Source: Anseranas semipalmata (Eukaryota > Chordata > Aves > Anseriformes > Anseranatidae). From it: 64,000 nucleotides of DNA. The DNA lies in NCBI GenBank assembly GCA_013399115.1, contig VXAA01004209.1, positions 900,722 to 964,721 of the forward strand, in the 5' to 3' direction. The position numbers and the translations under genes were made by a program. Every line of letters begins with the position of its first letter. Position 1 is the first letter of the stretch. The notes beneath the pieces are model-generated. The model did no database searches, was not told the origin of the DNA, and saw nothing but the letters and a program-made list of their open reading frames with translations. Below are positions 56,901 through 64,000 of the stretch, in pieces.

Positions 56901-58920
56901 TATTGAGCCTTAGCCTGTAGTGCGAAGAAAATATTTTTTTTCACTAGAAAATAGTGCTAAGAGTCCAGCAATTGTAACTTTTAATGGTCATTTAAAATGC
57001 TGGTTTATTCAGTATAAAAAAATAGATCAGCGTGACAGATTCAGTGAAAACACAGATTGGAACAAAATGTGGCAGTGAACATTGACTTGGAATATGGCTA
57101 ATAATAAAAATGTGATACACGCTTGTTACCAGCAGTGTCATCTGCATAAGAGTGTTTCAGTGCTAGCAATAAAAGGAATGAAATATGGGAAGTTATTTCT
57201 AAGTGCAATGCAAGATGCTCTCAAAGGTGGTGGCGGGTGATCTCCCAGGGCATGTCCCATTAGAAGAGAATTTACCGCAGGTTCTTTTCTGGTGTACTCG
57301 GTATCTGTTTAAACTTCCTGAATACCTGCTTCCTCATCCCATTTTCTAAAATAACTGGTATTTGCATAATTGACCAACTTCACATCTGGGGTTTTGTTTG
57401 TCTTGGGGATTGGGGTGTGGGATGTTTCTGTAGTGCAGGGCCTGTTCTGTGCTTCTGAAGGAGGGGAAAAAGAAGTTCTACAGGTAAAATCTTATAATTC
57501 TTATGTAGTGGCACTTTTGTATATTAATAGAAGCATTTGGTCTCCAAAGGCCACCTGAGAAATGCAAATGGAACTGAAAAACCATGCAAATTATTTAACA
57601 TAGCCTGTATGAAGATGAATGCATGGTGGAAGAGGTAAAACAGAGGTACAGAGGAAAAAGAGGTTTTTCTTGTTTTGGGAAGGGGGAACAACCAACCAAC
57701 CAAAATAAATTAGGCTTTCTCTTTCTCCAGAAAAATTTGCCAGAGTTTTCTTCCAACTGTCAAAGTTTGTTCCTGGAGTTTTGCTCTCCTGAACAAAAAT
57801 CCTTGTGCTCTTAACACAGAGAAAGCTTCTCCTAGCCATTCAAACAAAACCCTGTTGTGTAACTTTTTAGTTCTTATTACTTTGTTTTAGCACACAATTA
57901 TTAAATGATACTAGAGATACCTGGTGACAGTTAGGAGCAGTAATAACTACCTACCACTAGCAGCAGAATATGGCAGTGCATGGTAGCCTGCCTGTATAAT
58001 ATTGTCTTATATTCCTACAACCAAATTTCTGGTCAACAACCGAAGTTACCAATGTAGTCCTCTAGCTGCAGAAACTCAGCAGAACAACCCTCTGCCTCCT
58101 TCCAGCCCAATATGCTTTTTGTATATCATATATATCAAGGAAGTGAAACTTGCTTTCTGTGGTGTGGACCAAAAGAATTTCGAAAGAAATAAAGGGATGC
58201 CTGTCTTTTGAGTCAGGTGTAGAACAAAGTGAAGGAGGTACCTGGAGAAGCCCCTCAGCTAACAAAGCAGAAAGCCTTTCCTCTCAGCTCTCGCTAAATG
58301 TCATCAGTCTTGGCAATACACTGTAGCCGTGACTTTGGTTAAGAAAAAAATGTTTCATGTTCATGAAGAGGGAGGGAGGAAGTGTTAAAGGTCGCAATAC
58401 ACAAAAATTTATCTGATGTGTCAAACTGACTTTCCTATTTTACAATTTTCTGTTAAAATAGATGTAAGATTTCAAGCAGACTTGCATGTAAGCATTTCTC
58501 TATAGCACCAGATGAATCTCGAGAGTCAAACACTTTGCATAGATCTCTCAGATCTGAATATAATTTCTCGTGTTTGATTTTTAAATGTATATCTTGGATG
58601 CTGATTTTAAAACTAGAGAATGTATGTGAGCCAACTAGCAGTTGTTCTAACTGTTGTTTTTTTTGCGAGTTCAGCTTCCATACACGTAGATGTTCTGCTG
58701 CCTACCACTTCTACAATCTGTGATATAGAGCTAGGAAAGACACAGATGCAAACCCAGTAGAAGAACCTTAGAGAACTCTAAAATGAGTTCTCGGAACTGA
58801 GGAGGGCAGGGCAGATAAAGCCTTCTCTCGTATCACAGCACGTGTGCTGAGAGCGTGGCTAACTGGAAACTGTTCATTTTCTAACAATTCTAGCAGACCA
58901 TAACACACTAACAGTGACAG
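53943..58920. other. Intergenic DNA between TBC1D9 and ELMOD2 (UCP1 position in mammals)
   Basis: About 5 kb with no recognised exon on either strand. Mitochondrial-carrier wording (PxD/E-xx-K/R-x-K/R with flanking glycine-rich helices) expected of UCP1 was looked for on the + strand and not seen. One 154-codon open frame on the - strand (54817-55281) is noted separately. No CR1 fragment recognised. Confidence 0.7.
54817..55281 (-). other. Unidentified 154-codon open frame, probably noncoding
   Basis: Among the longest open frames in the window outside TBC1D9 exons and CR1. It starts at ATG 55279-55281 and contains a hydrophobic run (CLKMMLLTLKIFAEMVVL) and a Cys/Ser-rich end. I recognise no family, and no splice or promoter signal supports it. 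A chance frame is the most likely explanation. Confidence 0.15.
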
Positions 58921-59091
58921 TATTTGGGAATAACTCGTTCTTTATTTGCTACCATTGTAAACATCTTTCCATTACACAGACATCACAGTTTACATTATTG
59001 CTTTTATATTGTGGTAAACAGAAATTACTATTAGTACGCAGCTATCTAAGCACAGTGTGATAAGAAACTGCCCTCAAGCAGTCTTGGGTGT

Positions 59092-59110
59092 CCCCCAACC
59101 CCCCCCCCCC
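59092..59110 (-). repeat. C5-AA-C12 run (G-rich on the - strand)
   Basis: CCCCCAA then 12 C at 59099-59110. On the ELMOD2 strand this is G12-TT-G5, able in principle to form a G-quadruplex if transcribed. Confidence 0.7.
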
Positions 59111-61087
59111 TTCCATAGAGAAAGACAATATATAGACTAGCACAAGAAATGTCAGCCCAAAGACTGATCACCATTGTACTACATCAACACAAACCAGATA
59201 TGACCAAAAAAAATTCACTAGCCGTATTTTCAATAATACTGACTACTGAACTCCCACATATCTAAATACAAACTTTTCTATTACAGTAATTTGTAAGACA
59301 AGGTTAACCAATATGATTTTTGTTTTTAAATGTTTATTTAAACTAGGATGGATTTTTTTTTCCCAAAGAATGAAATCCAAAACTATTTATCTGAGGTGCT
59401 TAAATTGGCCCCCTTTCTTAGGACAAAATGCCCTATTCTCTATGCTATCAGATGACAGAAGCACAGCCAGTTTAAAAACATTCTTGTTTCTTTCTTCTTA
59501 AGTAGCACTGTCTTCAAATTATGCTTTCCAATTAAGTTGGTTACTTTTGAAGCAACGTGTTTACTTATTGAAATACTAGATTCTACTTTTATTTATAATA
59601 AACTTCTACTTCAGATTAATTTATTCATAGAGTGGCACCATGTTTCAAGAATATGTTGGAACAACAGGAAGGGAGGTAGTCTGTTAAACAGTTGCTACAG
59701 GAACAAAAAATTAGAGAACCACCTTGTCTTCAGTTTTAATTTTTTTTCTAAAATATTATTGTTGCCTTTAACCTTTAATGTAGTGAATGCTTTGAAGATG
59801 CAGCATGTTAAACAATACTTACAAGTTGTAATAAGTAACACATGACAGTTAATAAATAATAGCAAGAGAATTTACCAAGGTTTTAACTTTTAAGAATCTT
59901 AGAATAAACTACGAGCAACAAGTTCTGATGTTAAACAAATCGATTATATCACCTTGCAGAAAGGTGGCCTACCTCCATTTTGAATCTTCCATAATCTTAG
60001 GATTGTCATTCTGTAAGAGAGTTAGTATAAAATACCACTGACGTGTAAAACACTGTTCTAAACGCTGTTCTTCCCTTCCCTAAACACAGCTTTACCTTCC
60101 CCCCCTACCCCCATATTCTAGTTAGCACCATAATACAATTAGCCTACCACTGGTGCACCTAGTACTATTCTACATATAGTGACTCTTAGAAGGACTGGGG
60201 TACTCGACCACACAAAACTACATGCAAATTCTAACTGTTTACTGCAAAGTGTAGTGCAGCCTAACAAATACTCATCTTAAACAACTGCTACATTCAAACT
60301 AATGCATTCCCATATATCTCACTCATCTTATGATAGTTGGGTTTACATTTTTTTCCCTTGTGTACTGCCACAGTTTACTCCCAGTTCACTTTTTGATTAA
60401 AAAAATAAAAAGCTAATGAAGATGCATTTTGCATAGGGCTCAATCTACATTCTACACTAAGATGTCTTAGCTGCGTGACTGGAAATCTAAAGCTTGATGG
60501 TAGGGCTCAGAAAGTCTCAGCAGTAGCAGTATCCTTGTGAACAATGAACTGAATGCAAGTTTCAAGGCTGGAAAGACTAGCATGGAGATTGTTAGCGCCC
60601 ATTGCCAAATAAAGCTTGCAGACTCTACCATAGGAGGGTTTTTTTTGGAGATGGCTCAATCTGTTTTGTTACTTGTTAGCGAGTAGTACATGAAAATAAG
60701 TGGGATCTCCTTCCTACTGCTGCTAGACATCTTGGGGTCACTTATGAAATTCAAAAGATCTGTCTCATGTTGCTTGCAAAGGAGATCTACAAGCAACAGC
60801 AAAAATTAAAGACGACAAACACGAAGGAAGCTGGGGCTAGAAAGTAGTAGACTAACTTCTTAGCCACTGGGAAAGAGTCCACTTTCCACTCCCTTCCTCA
60901 GCCAGATTTTAGGAACATTCGGTTTCTGCAGGGGGTCAGAGAAACACAGAGCTGCACCACAGGATCTGAATCCCAGAATGCTCTCCACAGGATCTCGGCA
61001 CCATCTTCAGTGGTGAGAGTTAAAGAACTCCAAGTACCTGGGAGCAGCAAAAGAGCTATGCTTCTTGTGGACAGCTCTGTTATCTTA

Positions 61088-61292
61088 GAGTCATAGAATG
61101 ATCCGGGTTTGGGTTGGAAGGGACCTCCCTGACAAGAAGTCCCTCCCCAGCTTTCCTGTAGGCCCCCTCTAGGTACTGGAAGGCCACTGTAAGGTCTCCC
61201 TGGAGCCTCCTCTTCTCCAGCCTGAACAAGCCCAACTCCCTCAGCCTGTCTTCATAGGAGAGGTGCTCCAGCCCTCTGACCATCCTTGTGGA
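61088..61292 (-). mobile_element. CR1 LINE fragment with internal deletion, antisense to +
   Basis: It begins AGAGTCATAGAATG and GGGTTGGAAGGGACCT, then jumps to CCCTGACAAGAAGTCCCTCC and on through TAGGTACTGGAAGGCCACTG to CCCTCTGACCATCCTTGTGG. Compared with the copy at 19277, some 230 bp in the middle are missing. On the - strand a 67-codon frame still resembles the CR1 enzyme end ([20 protein letters not shown]). Confidence 0.94.
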
Positions 61293-61634
61293 GATCCTTC
61301 TATCTAGTCAGTTTAGCTGTTCTGCTTACAAGCCATAGCATAACCATAAATATACCCTACAAGCATCTTCACATTTTTTTATTTTTTATTTTTGTAAAAT
61401 AGTGTCAGTCCAACACGGATGAGATGAATCTCTCTCCACCCTGTGCATGGTAAACTCAAAAATTATTTAAGTCTTTTCTTTACCTAGGGTATCGTAAAAA
61501 GAAAACAGAACTGCATTACCTCCTGCATATATATTGTATACTGCGAGCAGGCGCTTTCCCACAGAGATCACCAGCATTTAAGGGACAAAGAGCAATTGGG
61601 TGGATGCAGTGCAGGAAGTCACTATTTATACAAT

Positions 61635-61760
61635 ACAGAATTACTGAGGTGGGAAGGCACCTCTGGAGACCATGTGGTCCAACCCCTACTCAAAGCAGGG
61701 TCACCTAGAGCAGGTTGCTGAGGACCTTGTCCAGTTAGGTTTTTAATCTCTCCAGGGAGA
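61635..61760 (-). mobile_element. CR1 LINE 3' fragment, antisense to +
   Basis: ACAGAATTACTGAGGTGGGA, AGACCATGTGGTCCAACCCC, GTCACCTAGAGCAGGTTGCT and TAATCTCTCCAGGGAGATG match inverted CR1 3'UTR wording. About 126 bp; a different, older-looking subtype than the copy at 61088. Confidence 0.88.
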
Positions 61761-63172
61761 TGTAATATTACATATTATAATAATAGATGTAATATTTATG
61801 TAGTGTAACATCACTCATTACAAAAAAGGGGTTCTTCTCTTTCTTCTCCTGTTCAATAGTTGTGTTCTTCAGGACCCTCTTCATGATTAGTCATTGACTA
61901 TAAGTTAACTAATTTACCTGAGATGATTTAAAAATAAAAAATGAACCATGAAAGCTTGTATTAGCATAAAATTTTGTGCCAGTGTGCTATTTATATACTG
62001 AAAGAGTTTTTTCCAAATAATTCAAGCTTCTAAGGCTATGATCTGATTACAGAATCAAAATAAAACACTGATTGAATAAAGCAGAAGGCACTTATTTAAT
62101 AGTAGGTTTTGGAAAATGAAGCGATGGTTGTACCAAATCTGTTTAAAGCTGCTTTAAGCAATAATTAGACAAAATATAGATATGAAGTCCTATTGACTAG
62201 ATTGTCTGAAGATGCCAAGATTAAGGAATGTGTCACAGTTGCATTCTTCCATGGAAAATGCATTTGTATTAGAGGCTAGAATTTATTTTCACAAAATAGG
62301 GGCTGCAGCTGCAATAATTTATTAAAAAAAAAAAAAAGTGAACTCTCTTTTGTACTTCCCAATGAGAATTCCTCATTGGCTGCTAACAGAAAGGGCTGAC
62401 AACAAAGTGAAGCAGTCTGAGCAGCTGAAGTCAGATCAGGAAGAATGGAAAATGTTTATAGCAGTAGTATTTTTAGGAGTAGCAGCTTTACACTGAGGAT
62501 CTGATCCTCACACCGTTGATTTGTGGTTCTTTTTGTTTGTTTGCAATTTAAGCTTTTTCCAAGCATAGCAATTTGCTGGTACAAATCTACAGACAGAAAA
62601 CTTCCTTAGTCAGAAGTAATTTGTAGTAAGTACATCAGTATGTTGATGGATTAAACCTCTTCTCCAAAATCATAAGTGACTAATACATCCCCTCCATTAA
62701 CCTCTTTATCACAGAAATTTAACGCTGACAAGAGGACTATTGACTACACGTACAGAAAGAGAACACAAAAAGCCTAAAACCAGGGACATTTCAACTAAAA
62801 AAAGTTTTAAAAGACAATTAACAGATAAACTTATTAATGAAATGCACTATGCAGAATAAATATCTGCTTCATGTTCCTGCACCAAGAAATATAAAAGATA
62901 TTGAGAACAAGCGATCCAGAGGATCTTCAGACTTTTGGGTTAAAAGCAAAAACAAACAAAAAAATAAACACAAAAACCCTGTCCTTTGGAGAATAGCATA
63001 TAAAGAGCTGTAAACAGAGGCTGATTGTCCAAGCTTTCTTAACTGAATTTAGATTTTTTTTTTTTATGTAAAAAAAGTTCTATTGTTATACAGTTTTTGG
63101 TGAAACTTGCAAAACTTTCAACCAAATGTGTAATTCCACTGTTGATGCAAAACCTGATATACTGCAGAGGAG

Positions 63173-63330
63173 TTAAGATTTCTTTGTATTTTGCAAGGTT
63201 AATATCGCATCATAATCCAGTAGAAGACCCTTAATTTTTTCATGGAATTTTTCTCTGTACTGGTTGAAGTGCATAATACTTTCTGGTTCTTCTTCAAACC
63301 AGAACTTGTCAAACTCATAAACCAGATAAC
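63173..63330 (-). CDS. ELMOD2: ELMOD2 last coding exon, with stop
   Basis: 158 bp on the - strand. Acceptor TTTCTTTGCAG before 63330; TAA at 63175-63173. It encodes (C)YLVYEFDKFWFEEEPESIM, then FNQYREKFHEKIKGLLLDYD and AILTLQNTKKS. The tail differs from, and is slightly longer than, the human end as I remember it. Confidence 0.96.
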
Positions 63331-63900
63331 CTGCAAAGAAAATAAAATACAGATCTACGAAAATGAGCTCCACCATTTTCTGCCTTGAGCTAGTTAGACC
63401 TACAATGATCCTTTAGACTTTGTTCAATTCCCTAAAATAGGGAGTGTCTTATCCTGGTCAACAGCAACCTTTTGGATGATATAATAATGAATTAGAAAAA
63501 ATAAAAATCTGCAAGTACTGAATTTTCAGACTACAGATACAGAAAGCCACCTAAATTTATCCCTTAAATACACAGTTCTGTAGCACAGTGGTTAAACATT
63601 GGTTGCATTTCCAATACCTGATCCTGAATGTAAACAGCTTGCTATGGCTAAAGAAAAGAAAGTGGAAGTGCACTTCAAAAATAAACTAACCAACCAAACA
63701 AAAAACAAAAACTATGTTGTAGGCCTACCCCAAGTAATCTGTACTAAAAAAGCTACAGATACTTACAGTAAAATTGATGGAAGTGTTCCATTTGTGGCAA
63801 TCCAGAGACTGCGTTGTACAGATGAGACTTTAAAGCACCATTCTTAAGTAAGCTGTATGCCATTTCGGTCAGATTAATTCCAACTATTGCATAAGAATAT
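63173..63900 (-). CDS. ELMOD2: ELMOD2, ELMO domain-containing protein 2 (last two coding exons)
   Basis: Two exons join in frame on the - strand to give the C-terminal 96 residues: YSYAIVGINLTEMAYSLLKN through QMEHFHQFYC to YLVYEFDKFWFEEEPESIMH and the end LTLQNTKKS. This matches vertebrate ELMOD2 (about 293 aa) closely, better than ELMOD1 or ELMOD3. The part shown is the C-terminal third of the ELMO domain; the GAP arginine lies upstream, outside the window. Family knowledge: ELMOD2 is a GTPase-activating protein for ARL2 and ARF GTPases, at ER and lipid droplets, and was linked to antiviral responses. It converges tail to tail with TBC1D9, as in mammals. Confidence 0.96.
63331..63766 (-). 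other. ELMOD2: ELMOD2 last intron (436 bp)
   Basis: GT-AG intron on the - strand between the two ELMOD2 exons. AT-rich, with A/C-rich simple sequence near 63680-63712. Nothing else recognised. Confidence 0.9.
63767..63900 (-). CDS. ELMOD2: ELMOD2 penultimate coding exon
   Basis: 134 bp on the - strand. Acceptor GCTGTTGCAG before 63900, donor GTAAGT at 63766-63761. It encodes YSYAIVGINLTEMAYSLLKN, GALKSHLYNAVSGLPQMEHF and HQFY, leaving the first base of a Cys codon for the next exon. The + strand open frame that overlaps it is a shadow. Confidence 0.95.
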
Positions 63901-64000
63901 CTGCAACAGCGATCACAGTTCATGTTTTTACCTTATGGATTGAAGGACTTAAAAGCTTCCCAGAAAAAGCTGGCATTAAGATAACTGTAAGAGTCAATTT
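63901..64000 (-). other. ELMOD2: ELMOD2 upstream intron (partial)
   Basis: The last 100 bases are intronic on the - strand, ending in the GCTGTTGCAG acceptor. No further exon is visible before the window edge. Confidence 0.85.

Larger units (their letters stand above)
58921..63172 (-). other. ELMOD2: Probable long ELMOD2 3'UTR
   Basis: From the ELMOD2 stop (63173-63175) leftwards there is no other gene. AATAAA hexamers on the - strand (TTTATT on +) occur near 62317, 61376, 59617, 59590, 59332 and 58931. The last, in GTTCTTTATTTGCTACC, looks like a plausible distal end. The region hosts two CR1 fragments and a C12 run. Which site is used cannot be told from sequence. Confidence 0.35.

Noticed and set aside
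63599..63847. 82-codon + strand open frame near the right edge
   Set aside because: It is the antisense shadow of the ELMOD2 penultimate exon, whose - strand frame matches the family.
1..64000. CRISPR, phage, prokaryotic operon, tRNA or rRNA content
   Set aside because: No regularly spaced repeats, no Shine-Dalgarno-linked gene runs, and no cloverleaf or rRNA core wording; the spliced genes show a vertebrate nuclear locus.
1..64000. Endogenous retrovirus or LTR element
   Set aside because: No paired LTRs, primer-binding site or retroviral gene wording was recognised; all clear mobile-element sequence is CR1.

Overview
The window is vertebrate nuclear DNA, almost certainly from a bird. Single-copy genes with 66-726 bp coding exons lie in AT-rich introns, and the only recognisable interspersed repeats are CR1-type LINE fragments; no L1, Alu or B-element sequence was seen. 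There are no operons, CRISPR arrays, phage genes or complete mobile elements.

Most of the window (1 to about 53,940) is one gene, TBC1D9, on the + strand. Twenty coding exons (called 2-21 here) were placed by translation, GT-AG borders and reading-frame continuity. They join without a break into 1,223 codons from a Gly-Leu-Leu-Val-Gly start to a TAA at 52365-52367. Only the short first coding exon (about 43 residues in the remembered human protein) lies upstream; the window opens in GC- and CpG-rich DNA at the start of intron 1. The encoded protein has an N-terminal domain, two GRAM domains, a Rab-GAP TBC domain with both catalytic motifs, an EF-hand and an acidic serine-rich tail. A 3'UTR of about 1.57 kb ends near the AATAAA at 53920.

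From about 53,950 to 58,900 there is intergenic DNA. At the right end, on the - strand, are the last two coding exons of ELMOD2 (63767-63900 and 63173-63330), probably followed by a long 3'UTR running down to about 58,920. The two genes face tail to tail. In mammals UCP1 lies between ELMOD2 and TBC1D9; no UCP1-like coding sequence was seen here, which fits the known loss of UCP1 in birds.

Accessory content is modest: seven CR1 fragments, two or three older CR1/L3-like remnants, simple repeats and homopolymers, several short hairpins, and an unidentified broken coding-like stretch on the - strand of TBC1D9 intron 1 (about 5,236-6,720). No convincing new biological system was found. The items most worth checking are that coding-like relic, the UCP1-less interval with its 154-codon antisense ORF, and two residue changes inside TBC1D9 domains.
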